A DNA stretch of 29,668 nucleotides from DAOTVD01 sp034437075 (GTDB lineage: Bacteria > Chloroflexota > Anaerolineae > Aggregatilineales > J027): NCBI GenBank assembly GCA_034437075.1, contig DAOTVD010000329.1, positions 1 to 29,668 of the forward strand, in the 5' to 3' direction. This document shows, piece after piece, positions 16,013-24,121 of the stretch. Within the stretch, counting starts at the first letter, position 1. The number at the start of each line of letters is the position of its first letter. The notes under the pieces were generated by a model, which made no database searches, was not told the origin of the DNA, and was given only the letters and a program-made list of their open reading frames with translations. Position numbers and translations under genes: made by a program.

Positions 16013-17416
16013 ATGAGCAAGAAGAGGCTCCTGCGGCTCTTTATCGTCATGATTGTGTCGTTGATCGCTGCCAATTTGTTGGTGACGGCGGTCTTCGCCC
16101 AAGATGATGCTGAAGAAGAAGATACCGCTGCCGAAGAAGCAACACCTGAAGATGAAGCGGCTGCCGAAGAAGAAGAGGCACCGCCTACCCCCGAGGAGCA
16201 ACTCGCGCAGTTGCGCCTGGATGTTGATACGGTTTGGATTTTGGTCGCTGGGTTCCTGGTCTTCTTTATGCAAGCCGGGTTCGCACTCTTAGAAGCGGGT
16301 TTCGTGCGCTCTAAAAATGTGGTCAATATTTTGATGAAGAACTTTTTCGATGTCTCCATCGGCGCCATCATTTTTTGGGCGATTGGCTGGGGCATTATGT
16401 ACGGGCCAGATGGCAACAATATTATCGGCTCGGGCGAGTTCTTCCTGGATAACTTCCGCGAGATAGATGGTGCTGTCGCGGGCGAAGCATCCTGGTTCTT
16501 CCAATTCGCTTTTGCCGCCACCGCCGCCACCATCGCCTCCGGGGCCATGGCCGGTCGTACCGAATATCGCGGCTACCTTATCTATACCGTGTTGGCCACA
16601 GGCCTCATCTACCCGATTGTGGGGCGCTGGACCTGGGGCGGTGGTCTGCTCGCTGAACAAGACTTCTACGACTTCGCCGGGTCAACCATTGTGCATTCTA
16701 CCGGGGCCTGGATCGGGTTAATGGGCGCCGTGATACTTGGCGCGCGTCGCGGGCGCTTTGGTGATGGGGCTATACCCATGCCCGGCCATAATATGACCTT
16801 CGCCGCCCTGGGTACGCTAATCCTGTGGCTGGGCTGGTTTGGCTTCAATCCTGGGAGTGTGCTGTCCGCTGACGCGCAGAGCATCGCGCATGTCGCCGTG
16901 ACAACCAACTTGGCCGCAGCAGCGGGCGCGATTGTCGCCATGGCGCTGGGTTGGGTGTTGGGCGGCAAACCCCAGTTACCCTGGGCGCTAAACGGCGCGC
17001 TCGCTGGTTTGGTGAGCATCACCGCTAGCGCGGACGGCGTGACGACTGCCGAGGCCGTGATTATCGGCGCCATCGGTGGCGTCGTGATGTACTTTGGCGT
17101 TGGCTTGCTCGAAAGCGTCAAGATTGACGACCCGATTGGTGCCGTCCCCGTGCACGGTATGGCGGGCGTATGGGGTACTTTGGCCGTCGGCATCTTTTAC
17201 CCCGAAGCGGACATCGTCGCCCAGGTCATCGGCATTGTGGCCGTGTTCCTCTTTGTGACCATTGCCTCGGGCGCATTGTTCTTCATCATCAACGCGGTGG
17301 GCTTGCTGCGCGTGGCCGAAGAGGGCGAAATCATCGGGCTGGACATCTACGAACATGGTATGGTCGCTTATCCCGAATTCACCAATTCGCCCAGCGAGCC
17401 AACCCCCAGTTCGTAA
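16013..17416 (+). CDS. amt: Amt-family ammonium transporter
   Basis: A 467-residue ammonium channel. An N-terminal signal sequence (hydrophobic about 8-28, AVFAQ cleavage-like end) is followed by a Glu/Ala-rich acidic segment to about residue 62, and then about eleven membrane helices. Family marks are the first helix FMQAGFALLEAGFVRSKN, the signature region DFAGSTIVHSTGAW with pore histidine H228, and PVHGMAGVWGTLAVGIF with the second pore histidine H381. The signal peptide and cleaved N-terminus put the acidic tail outside the cell. GAGGGAG lies 7 nt before the ATG. The P-II gene follows 45 nt downstream, the usual amt-glnK pairing, in which P-II binds the cytosolic mouth of the channel and blocks it when nitrogen is abundant. 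Confidence 0.95.
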   Translation: MSKKRLLRLFIVMIVSLIAANLLVTAVFAQDDAEEEDTAAEEATPEDEAAAEEEEAPPTPEEQLAQLRLDVDTVWILVAGFLVFFMQAGFALLEAGFVRSKNVVNILMKNFFDVSIGAIIFWAIGWGIMYGPDGNNIIGSGEFFLDNFREIDGAVAGEASWFFQFAFAATAATIASGAMAGRTEYRGYLIYTVLATGLIYPIVGRWTWGGGLLAEQDFYDFAGSTIVHSTGAWIGLMGAVILGARRGRFGDGAIPMPGHNMTFAALGTLILWLGWFGFNPGSVLSADAQSIAHVAVTTNLAAAAGAIVAMALGWVLGGKPQLPWALNGALAGLVSITASADGVTTAEAVIIGAIGGVVMYFGVGLLESVKIDDPIGAVPVHGMAGVWGTLAVGIFYPEADIVAQVIGIVAVFLFVTIASGALFFIINAVGLLRVAEEGEIIGLDIYEHGMVAYPEFTNSPSEPTPSS

Positions 17417-17422
17417 GCACGC

Positions 17423-17457
17423 TATAATAGGATATAGAGAGGCTACCCAAGGAGAGG
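17423..17457 (+). promoter_or_regulatory. -10-like TATAAT and strong RBS before the P-II gene
   Basis: A consensus TATAAT (17423-17428) lies 34 nt before the P-II start, followed by AAGGAGAGG (17449-17457). No recognisable -35 hexamer is present, so an internal promoter is possible but unproven. The ribosome binding site is clear. Confidence 0.4.
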
Positions 17458-17461
17458 TACG

Positions 17462-17839
17462 ATGACGAAGAAAATCGAAGCGATCATCCGCGAAGAGAAA
17501 CTCACCGCCGTCAAGAAAGCGCTATCCGACATCGGCATCGTGGGCTTGACCATCACGCCCGTGCGGGGCCGGGGGCGTGGCGCCGGGATGACCCTGAAAT
17601 GGCGGACAGGCACCTATAATGTGGAGTTGTTGCCCCGCACCAAGGTTGAAATCGTGCTCAGCGACAACAACGTAGAAGCTGCTGTGGCGGCCATTAAAAA
17701 CGCGGCCAAATCCGGCAGCCCTGGCGACGGCATGATTTTCGTCATGCCCGTGGATAACGTCATTCGCATCAGCACCGACGAAGAAGGCAAAGACGCGCTG
17801 GCCTACGCGGGCGACATCGACACACGCGGCGGAAGCTAG
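17462..17839 (+). CDS. P-II family nitrogen regulator, divergent
   Basis: A 125-residue P-II protein; the core aligns end to end with E. coli GlnB with a one-residue offset. The T-loop tyrosine equivalent to Y51 is kept (Y52) and the GDG of the B-loop is present (88-90). Several canonical ligand contacts are changed: Q39 is G40, K58 is R59, K90 is M91 and R103 is S104, while R101 is kept (R102). In classical P-II, Q39 and K58 help bind 2-oxoglutarate, and K90 and R103 contact ATP phosphates. A 12-13 residue C-terminal extension follows. Next to amt the expected role is to gate ammonium uptake, but its sensing chemistry is probably altered. A strong AAGGAGAGG precedes the ATG. Confidence 0.88.
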   Translation: MTKKIEAIIREEKLTAVKKALSDIGIVGLTITPVRGRGRGAGMTLKWRTGTYNVELLPRTKVEIVLSDNNVEAAVAAIKNAAKSGSPGDGMIFVMPVDNVIRISTDEEGKDALAYAGDIDTRGGS

Positions 17840-17859
17840 CCCCAGCAATACAATCACCG

Positions 17860-17887
17860 ACAGCCTGGCAATACGCCGGGCTGTTTT
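17860..17887 (+). terminator. Terminator after amt-PII, between convergent operons
   Basis: ACAGCCTGGC pairs with GCCGGGCTGT (10 bp including one T-G pair) around an AATAC loop and is followed by TTTT. It sits 20 nt after the P-II stop and just before the end of the convergent aspartate kinase gene. On the minus strand no T-run follows the stem, so it serves mainly the + strand. Confidence 0.75.
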
Positions 17888-17890
17888 GAT

Positions 17891-19261
17891 TCACGACGCG
17901 ATCAATTGATGCGCATGTTGGATCGCTACCTGGGCGGCGGTGGGGGGCACAGCCACCAAAAACGCGCCCCCCACCCCCTGAGCAAACGCCACGGGCACGA
18001 TATTGGCGTCGTTCAAAACATCCAAAATGCGAATATGATCCGCAATGGACAGAGGGCCAATAAACGCCAACACATTCACAACTTCGACATCCCACATATC
18101 CCCAGATTCATATTGTTGCAGTTGGTCGATAAACTTGTAAAAGCGTTCCTGATTAACGCTGGTGGGCGCGACATAGATCACCATATTGCCCGCGTTGTTT
18201 TCCACTTGTAGCGATGGTTGGATTTCATCATTCAGCCAGCGCAACACCAATCGGCTGCATACTTCCGTCATATTACTGCCACGCGGGCCAACCACGCGCA
18301 CGGCCAACGCCTGCGTGATGGCATGTAAGCGCTGGGTTTGCGTGTCGGTATGGTCGTAGATGTAGGTTCCGCTGCTGTTGGGCAAATGCAAAGACCGGAT
18401 GCGCAAGGGAATTTGCTGTTGCACAAGCGGTTCGATGGCCAGCGGATGCAAAACCCGCGCCCCAAAGCGCGCCATTTCAGCCACTTCGTGATACGAACTG
18501 GTGGGCAAGACCTGCGCGCCAGGCACCACCGCCGGGTCTGCCGACATCAACCCTTCGACATCGGTAAAAAACCAGACTTCCATAGCACCCAGAATAGCCG
18601 CCAGGTACGTCGCAGAATAGTCGCTGCCGCCCCGCCCCAGGGTGGTAATCGCGCCTTTTTCATTAGCGCCAATATAACCCGTCACCACGGGCACAAAACC
18701 CCGCCCCAGCAAAGGCACCAGGTTTTGTTCGATATGTTGCTTAGACAGCGGGGTGTTGGGGCGCGCGTTGGAATGTCGGTCGTCGGTAATGATGAGGTGA
18801 TTACCATCTAGCGGTACGCAATCCATTTCGGCTTCGCGCCCAGCGGCGGCCACGATGCGCACTACCAGCCTTTCGCCCATGGCCACGATCTGATCCACCT
18901 GCGCGGGGTCGGCAGCGCGCTGCTTTTGCACCTCGGCGCAATCCTCTATCAAATCGAAAAACAGGCTATCCAATGCGCTCAACAAATTGGCTCGGCGGTC
19001 TGGGTCTTGTACGGCGCGCTGGGCCGCTGCGATATGCAAACGGCGTAGCTCCGCAATTTGCCCGCGCAAGGTTTTTTCGTCGCTGTACGCTGCCGTCTGG
19101 GCGATCTCGTAAAGTTGATCCGTCACCCCCACCAACGCCGATGTCACCACCACCATCGAGTCCCAAATTTCATATTGGGTCTGGATGATTTCTAGCGTTT
19201 CCTGAATGCCGGCGGCGCTGGCGAGCACATTGCCACCAAACTTGATGACCAATAAGCTCAT
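17891..19261 (-). CDS. Aspartate kinase
   Basis: Aspartate kinase phosphorylates aspartate, the first step toward lysine, threonine and methionine. The 456-residue monofunctional protein has the kinase-domain marks: KFGGN at the start (family KFGGT/S), GRGGSDYSA near 219-228, TDVEGLMSADP, and EMARFGARVLHP, ahead of a tandem ACT region from about 310. The first ACT repeat is hard to align and lacks the usual glycine-rich motif, so feedback control may differ from the classical lysine/threonine type. Its ATG overlaps the pheA stop (ATGA), with GGGAGGA about 11 nt upstream. It is the last gene of the long biosynthetic run. Confidence 0.9.
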   Translation of the reverse strand: MSLLVIKFGGNVLASAAGIQETLEIIQTQYEIWDSMVVVTSALVGVTDQLYEIAQTAAYSDEKTLRGQIAELRRLHIAAAQRAVQDPDRRANLLSALDSLFFDLIEDCAEVQKQRAADPAQVDQIVAMGERLVVRIVAAAGREAEMDCVPLDGNHLIITDDRHSNARPNTPLSKQHIEQNLVPLLGRGFVPVVTGYIGANEKGAITTLGRGGSDYSATYLAAILGAMEVWFFTDVEGLMSADPAVVPGAQVLPTSSYHEVAEMARFGARVLHPLAIEPLVQQQIPLRIRSLHLPNSSGTYIYDHTDTQTQRLHAITQALAVRVVGPRGSNMTEVCSRLVLRWLNDEIQPSLQVENNAGNMVIYVAPTSVNQERFYKFIDQLQQYESGDMWDVEVVNVLAFIGPLSIADHIRILDVLNDANIVPVAFAQGVGGAFLVAVPPTAAQVAIQHAHQLIAS

Positions 19262-20097
19262 CGCGAGTTGGGTCCTCCCTTAGCGGCGGGGTACGACCCC
19301 AACATCTTGACGAAGGCCGCATGATGTAACAATTCGGCCAACGCCAATTCAATGTTCGGGTCTTGCCAATGGCCTTCTAAATCCAGATAAAACAGATATT
19401 GCCAGAGGCGGCCCTTCATACTGCGCGACTCCAGCTTGGTGAGGTTGATCTCGCGCCGGGCAAAGGCACCGATACAATGATACAGCGAGCCGGGGCTATG
19501 CCGCACCGCGAACACCAACGAGGTCTTACTTGGGTCTTGGCGGGGCGCGTCATCCTTACCCAGGATGAAAAAACGCGTGCTGTTATACAAATCATCTTCG
19601 ATATCCCGCTCTAGGATATTCAGGTTATACAGTTCAGCCGCCAGGCGGCTGGCAATTGTCGCGGTATGCGCTTCTGGATGAGCGGCCAAATCGCGCGCCG
19701 CGCCCGCCGTGTCATACGCCGCCTGAGGTTGCCAGCCCCGCCGCCGCAAAAACGCTTCGCACTGCGCGAGCGCTTGCGGATGAGAACGCACGACCTGTAT
19801 ATCCGCTGTGGTTGTGCCTGGCGCGCCCAGCAGTTGATGATGAATCGGCAGGATTGTCTCGCCCTGCACCCGAAAATCATATTCCATCAGCAGTTCGTAG
19901 GTCTGCGCGACCGTGCCCGCCAGCGCGTTTTCCACGGGCAACATGCCGTAATGCGCCGCTTCGGTGCGGATAGCCTCAAAGATAGCTTCGAAAGACTCGC
20001 AGGGCAAAGTGCACACGCTTTCGCCAAAATGCTGCCGGATGGCTTCCTCCGAGAAAGCGCCATGTTCGCCTTGAAAGGCGACAATCGTCTCGCTCAT
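19258..20097 (-). CDS. pheA: Prephenate dehydratase
   Basis: Converts prephenate to phenylpyruvate, the last step before transamination to phenylalanine. The 279-residue monofunctional enzyme has the periplasmic-binding-like catalytic domain (AFQGEHGAFSEEA, LPVENALAGTVAQTYELL) and the catalytic DLYNSTRFFILG near residue 165-176. A C-terminal ACT domain follows, with GSLYHCIGAFARREINLTKLESRS, the phenylalanine-binding ESRP-like site (here ESRS). No chorismate mutase domain is fused. It overlaps leuB upstream and aspartate kinase downstream by ATGA junctions, so translation of the three is coupled. Confidence 0.95.
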   Translation of the reverse strand: MSETIVAFQGEHGAFSEEAIRQHFGESVCTLPCESFEAIFEAIRTEAAHYGMLPVENALAGTVAQTYELLMEYDFRVQGETILPIHHQLLGAPGTTTADIQVVRSHPQALAQCEAFLRRRGWQPQAAYDTAGAARDLAAHPEAHTATIASRLAAELYNLNILERDIEDDLYNSTRFFILGKDDAPRQDPSKTSLVFAVRHSPGSLYHCIGAFARREINLTKLESRSMKGRLWQYLFYLDLEGHWQDPNIELALAELLHHAAFVKMLGSYPAAKGGPNSR

Positions 20098-21161
20098 AAT
20101 GAGCCTAACCCCGCCAGAATGGCGTCCGTCATAGCGTCCGTGCTGGTGCTACCGCCCAGGTCGGCTGTACGCGCGCCATCCGCTAGCGCGGCATCCACGG
20201 CGGCTTCAACTTGCGCGGCCTCGTCTACCAGGCCCAACGAATGCCGCAGGAGCATCGCCGCACTGAGGATCGTGCCTACGGGATTAGCCTTCCCCTGCCC
20301 GGCAATATCCGGCGCAGAGCCGTGAATCGGTTCGTAAAGCCCAAACTGGCCCGCGTTCAAGCTCGCCGAAGGCAACATCCCCAACGACCCCGCTAACACA
20401 CTGGCCTGGTCGCTGAGAATATCGCCAAACATGTTGCCCGTCACGACCACATCAAAGGCGGCGGGCTGGGTCATCAGGCGCATGGCGAACGAATCCACCA
20501 GCGCATGTTCCACCGTCACCTGCGGATAATCCCGCGCGACATCCTCCACCGCCGCCCGCCATAAGCGCGACGAGGCCAGCACGTTAGCCTTATCCACCGA
20601 GGCCAGACGTTTATCACGCAGCATGGCCGCCTCGAAAGCAACCCGCGCCACGCGGTCGACTTCGGGTGTGGTATACAGCAGGGTATCATACGCCGTCGCC
20701 TCATCCTCAGATTCGCCAATTTCCTGGCGTGGGCCGAAATATAGCCCGCCCGTGAGTTCACGTACAAACAAAATATCCACACTTTCGAGCAATTCGGGGC
20801 GCAGCGGCGCATGTTCGGCCAGCATCGGATACGCCCGCACTGGGCGCAGATTCGCGAACAGGCCGAAGTGTTTGCGCAAGGCCAGAAGCCCCGCTTCGGG
20901 GCGCGGGCTGCCGGGCGGGGTGCTGCCCGCCGGGCCACCAACCGCCCCCAGCAAGATCGCATCCGCCGCTTCGCAGGCCGCGAGCGTCTCCGCCGGGAGC
21001 GCTTCGCCCGTGGCGTTAATCCCCGCGATGCCAAACAAGGCTTCTTGAAATGTAAACTGATGACCGCCGCGTAGCGCAACGGCTTCTAACACGCGGCGGG
21101 CCGCCGCCACGACTTCCGGCCCGATGCCATCCCCGGGCAAAACGGTAATGACTGCATGCAT
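20094..21161 (-). CDS. leuB: 3-isopropylmalate dehydrogenase
   Basis: Catalyses NAD-dependent oxidative decarboxylation of 3-isopropylmalate to 2-oxoisocaproate (via the spontaneous step) in leucine synthesis, and of the analogous methylmalate in the citramalate route to isoleucine. The 355-residue protein carries LPGDGIGPEV, the family loop VRELTGGLYFG, the metal/substrate segment GNMFGDILSDQASVLAGSLGMLPSASL and EPIHGSAPDIAGQGKANP, which positions the NAD. AAGGA lies 10 nt before the ATG; the gap to cimA is 57 nt. The stop overlaps the pheA start as ATGA. Confidence 0.97.
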   Translation of the reverse strand: MHAVITVLPGDGIGPEVVAAARRVLEAVALRGGHQFTFQEALFGIAGINATGEALPAETLAACEAADAILLGAVGGPAGSTPPGSPRPEAGLLALRKHFGLFANLRPVRAYPMLAEHAPLRPELLESVDILFVRELTGGLYFGPRQEIGESEDEATAYDTLLYTTPEVDRVARVAFEAAMLRDKRLASVDKANVLASSRLWRAAVEDVARDYPQVTVEHALVDSFAMRLMTQPAAFDVVVTGNMFGDILSDQASVLAGSLGMLPSASLNAGQFGLYEPIHGSAPDIAGQGKANPVGTILSAAMLLRHSLGLVDEAAQVEAAVDAALADGARTADLGGSTSTDAMTDAILAGLGSL

Positions 21162-21218
21162 AAGTGATGATCCTTCGTCAGCAAATAGATTGATTGTACC
21201 GGAGCACTACGCCGGGGG

Positions 21219-22847
21219 CTATGCGTTTTTCTGTACCACCTTCAAGGCCGCCGCGTCCAACGGCGCCCGCCCGTTCAGCGACAGCCCGTATTCGATACTA
21301 TCCTGCAAAGCGTACCAACTCGCCAGGATGATATTCGGGCTAGCACCGACCGTACTCCACCGTTCTAAACGCTCTGCCGATTCGATGTACGTGTCGATGA
21401 TGACGCGCGTCGTCGCCGCCGTCGCCGATGCACTATCCAGGATGCGCACCTTGTAATCCCCTAGTTTGAAATGCTCGATGCTGGGGTAAATCGGCGCGAG
21501 CGCTTTGCGCATGGCTTTGTCCAGCGCATGCACGGGGCCATTCCCATCCGCCACGGTATACATGATTTCATCCCCCACTTGCAGCTTTACGGTGGCTTCG
21601 GTGATCAGCCCACGCCCCAGGCGCTGCTCAACCAACACGAAGAAATCGATCAATTCAAACGGCGGCACGTAGTCCGGTTGGGCGCGCATCAAGCGAATCG
21701 CGACCGAGGCTTCGGCGCCTTCGAAGACAAAACCTTCGTTTTCCAGTTCTTTGACTTCTTGCAACACCTCGCGCGTGATCTTATCTTCCGCGTCGATACC
21801 ATGCCACTCGGCCAAATGCGAGATATTCCCCCGGCCAGAAAGGTCACTCACGAGGATGCGCATTTCGTTGCCGACAATCTCAGGGTCAATATGCTGGTAA
21901 CTATCCGCATTGCGCCGCACCGCCGCCACATGAATCCCACCTTTATGCGCAAAGGCGCTTTTGCCCACAAAAGGCGCGTGCTCATCCGGTTGTAAGTTCG
22001 CAATCTCGGCCACGGCCCGCGAAACGTGCGCCAATTGCTTCAGCCCCTCCGGCGCTCCGATGGTAGAAAAACCCATCTTTAACTCTAAATCCGGGATGAT
22101 GCTGACCAGATTAGCATTCCCGCAACGCTCGCCATAGCCATTAATCGTCCCCTGCACATGACGTGCGCCACCCTGCACCGCCGCCAGGCTGTTGGCCACG
22201 CCCAATTCGCTATCATTATGGGCATGGATGCCCAGAGGCGTCTCAGGGAAATGCGCTTGCATCTCGGCAGTCAGGCGTTGCACATCCCAGAACAAGGTGC
22301 CGCCGTTGGTGTCACATAACACGAGCCGATCCGCACCCCCGTCAGCGGCGGCTTGTAGGGTCGCGATAGCATAGGCTTCGTCCAGTGCATAGCCATCAAA
22401 AAAATGCTCGGCATCGTAAATCACCTCGCGGCCCTGGGCCTTGGCATAGGCGATGCTCTCGCGAATGATGCGCAGATTTTCATCTGGCGTTGTGCGCAAA
22501 ACCTCCATAACATGCAGCATGGACGTTTTGCCCACGATGGTCACAGTGGGCGTATTGGCATCCAACAGCGCGGCCAGATTCGCATCCTCGGCAGGGTCGG
22601 CGCCCGCGCGGCAGGTCATACCAAAGGCCGCGACGCGCGCATGTTGTAGGGGCAAATCGTGCACGCGCTCGAAATATTCCGCATCTTTGGGGTTGCTGCC
22701 CGGCCAGCCACCTTCGATGTAATCAACGCCTAGTTCATCTAGCAGGGCTGTAATCTTTAGTTTGTCCGATACGGATAATGAAATCCCCTCGCGTTGTGTC
22801 CCATCCCGCAAGGTGGTATCGTATATTTCAACATGCCGTGCATTCAT
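21219..22847 (-). CDS. cimA: Citramalate synthase
   Basis: Condenses pyruvate with acetyl-CoA to (R)-citramalate, which LeuCD and LeuB convert to 2-oxobutyrate, giving isoleucine without threonine deaminase. The 542-residue protein has the DRE-TIM barrel motif DTTLRDGTQ, IHAHNDSELGVA with the metal histidines, and NGYGERCGNANL. The distinctive EGGWPGSNPKD early on is typical of the citramalate/homocitrate-like group rather than true LeuA. A LeuA-dimer regulatory domain fills the last 150 residues. The second DRE-TIM enzyme in this run is the real leuA, which supports the citramalate call. GGGGAG lies 8 nt before the ATG. Confidence 0.93.
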   Translation of the reverse strand: MNARHVEIYDTTLRDGTQREGISLSVSDKLKITALLDELGVDYIEGGWPGSNPKDAEYFERVHDLPLQHARVAAFGMTCRAGADPAEDANLAALLDANTPTVTIVGKTSMLHVMEVLRTTPDENLRIIRESIAYAKAQGREVIYDAEHFFDGYALDEAYAIATLQAAADGGADRLVLCDTNGGTLFWDVQRLTAEMQAHFPETPLGIHAHNDSELGVANSLAAVQGGARHVQGTINGYGERCGNANLVSIIPDLELKMGFSTIGAPEGLKQLAHVSRAVAEIANLQPDEHAPFVGKSAFAHKGGIHVAAVRRNADSYQHIDPEIVGNEMRILVSDLSGRGNISHLAEWHGIDAEDKITREVLQEVKELENEGFVFEGAEASVAIRLMRAQPDYVPPFELIDFFVLVEQRLGRGLITEATVKLQVGDEIMYTVADGNGPVHALDKAMRKALAPIYPSIEHFKLGDYKVRILDSASATAATTRVIIDTYIESAERLERWSTVGASPNIILASWYALQDSIEYGLSLNGRAPLDAAALKVVQKNA

Positions 22848-22879
22848 AAATCATTCTCCCCGTTACTATTTGCTTTAGC

Positions 22880-23521
22880 TCATGCATTCAACATCAAAAT
22901 ATCGCGCAAAATGGGCCGCAAGCCCGCAAAGAAAAACTCCACCGCGATGACCATCACAATCAGGCCCATCAGGCGCATCATGACCTTGTTGCCGCTGTCC
23001 CCTAGCGTCTGCATGATGCGTTCGCCACTGCGCAAAACGACAAACGTGATGGCCGCAATACCTGCAATGACGGCAAACAATACGCCTTTTTGCGCGATGT
23101 CCGCGCTATCTTGAAACAACAATATCGCGGTGGTGATAGCCCCCGGCCCGCTGATAATCGGGATGGCCAGAGGCGTAATGGCGATGTCGGTCACATACGC
23201 GCTTTCGCTTTCGGCATCAAACTTCGTGGGCGAGAGTTGCGCGCCCAGCATTTCATAGCCAATGCGAAAAAAGATCACGCCGCCCACAATGCGCAGGCTA
23301 TTGACCGAAATATTAAAAAAGCTGAAGATCAATTGGCCAGTCAACGCAAAGGCCATCAGCGTCAACATGGCGACGAGGGTCGCTTTGCGCGCCACATCAC
23401 GCCGCTGGGCCGGGGATAACTCCGCCGTCATGGCGATATACACCGGAATTACCCCCGGCGGGTTAACCATCGTGAACAGCGACGTAAACGCCAACAGCCC
23501 AAACTCCAGCGTATTGTCCAC
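22880..23521 (-). CDS. MarC-family membrane protein
   Basis: A 213-residue integral membrane protein with about six hydrophobic helices. Family marks are the early TMVNPPGVIPVYIAMT, GVIFFRIGYEML and ITPLAIPIISGPGAITTAI. Most MarC members are uncharacterised; one archaeal relative (SnatA) transports small neutral amino acids. Its place between leuD and cimA makes an amino-acid transport or export role plausible, but this is inference. The start is GTG, 3 nt after the leuD stop, so it relies on translational coupling. Confidence 0.88.
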   Translation of the reverse strand: MDNTLEFGLLAFTSLFTMVNPPGVIPVYIAMTAELSPAQRRDVARKATLVAMLTLMAFALTGQLIFSFFNISVNSLRIVGGVIFFRIGYEMLGAQLSPTKFDAESESAYVTDIAITPLAIPIISGPGAITTAILLFQDSADIAQKGVLFAVIAGIAAITFVVLRSGERIMQTLGDSGNKVMMRLMGLIVMVIAVEFFFAGLRPILRDILMLNA

Positions 23522-23524
23522 GCT

Positions 23525-24121
23525 CTACACCACAGGACGGGTATCCACGCGCGGCGGATGCTGGGTTTCGTACTGCTCGACCACATCCGCCTGATTGAGC
23601 AAGTAGCCCAGTTGATCGACCCCGTCCAGCAAGCATTGTTTCGAGAAGGCATCAATCGGAAAGCCGACTTGCTCGCCCCCCGGCAGCGTGATCGTCTGGC
23701 TCGCGAGGTCGATATGCACGGTCGCGCGCGGCGCTTCTTCCGTGATTTCAAAGAGCCGCGTCAGCGTTTCGTCATCCACTTCGATGGGCAGCAGGCCATT
23801 TTTTAGCGCATTATTGCGGAAGATGTCCGCAAAGCTGCTGCTGATGACCGCACGAAAGCCGTAAGCCATCAGCGCCCAAGGCGCATGTTCGCGCGAACTG
23901 CCCGTGCCGAAATTATCCCCAGCCAGCAGGATTTGCGCCTTGGCAAATTCGGGCTGGTTCAGCACAAAATCCGGGGCTTGGCGCCAGTCGTAAAACAGCC
24001 CTTCGCCGAGGCCGTTTTTGTCGGTCACTTTCAGATACCGCGCGGCGATAATCTGGTCGGTATCGACGTTTTCAATCGGCAAGGGGGCCATATTGCTCTG
24101 AAAGGGTTTGAAGGGTTCCAT
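23525..24121 (-). CDS. leuD: 3-isopropylmalate dehydratase small subunit
   Basis: The small (swivel) subunit of isopropylmalate isomerase, which with LeuC interconverts 2- and 3-isopropylmalate and citramalate and its isomer. The 198-residue protein begins with VDTDQIIAARYL and includes FGTGSSREHAPWAL and the conserved FADIFRNNALKNGLLPI, all family hallmarks. The length is normal. The ATG follows the uma2 stop with no gap, and AGGAG lies 11 nt upstream inside uma2. In most leucine operons leuD directly follows leuC; here a nuclease-like gene lies between. Confidence 0.97.
   Translation of the reverse strand: MEPFKPFQSNMAPLPIENVDTDQIIAARYLKVTDKNGLGEGLFYDWRQAPDFVLNQPEFAKAQILLAGDNFGTGSSREHAPWALMAYGFRAVISSSFADIFRNNALKNGLLPIEVDDETLTRLFEITEEAPRATVHIDLASQTITLPGGEQVGFPIDAFSKQCLLDGVDQLGYLLNQADVVEQYETQHPPRVDTRPVV

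Noticed and set aside
15973..16548. 191-codon minus-strand frame opposite the amt start
   Set aside because: Ser/Ala low-complexity translation that mirrors the acidic repeat and membrane helices of amt.
19666..20325. 219-codon + strand frame across pheA and leuB
   Set aside because: Arg/Ala-rich composition and antisense position over two conserved genes and their junction indicate a shadow frame.
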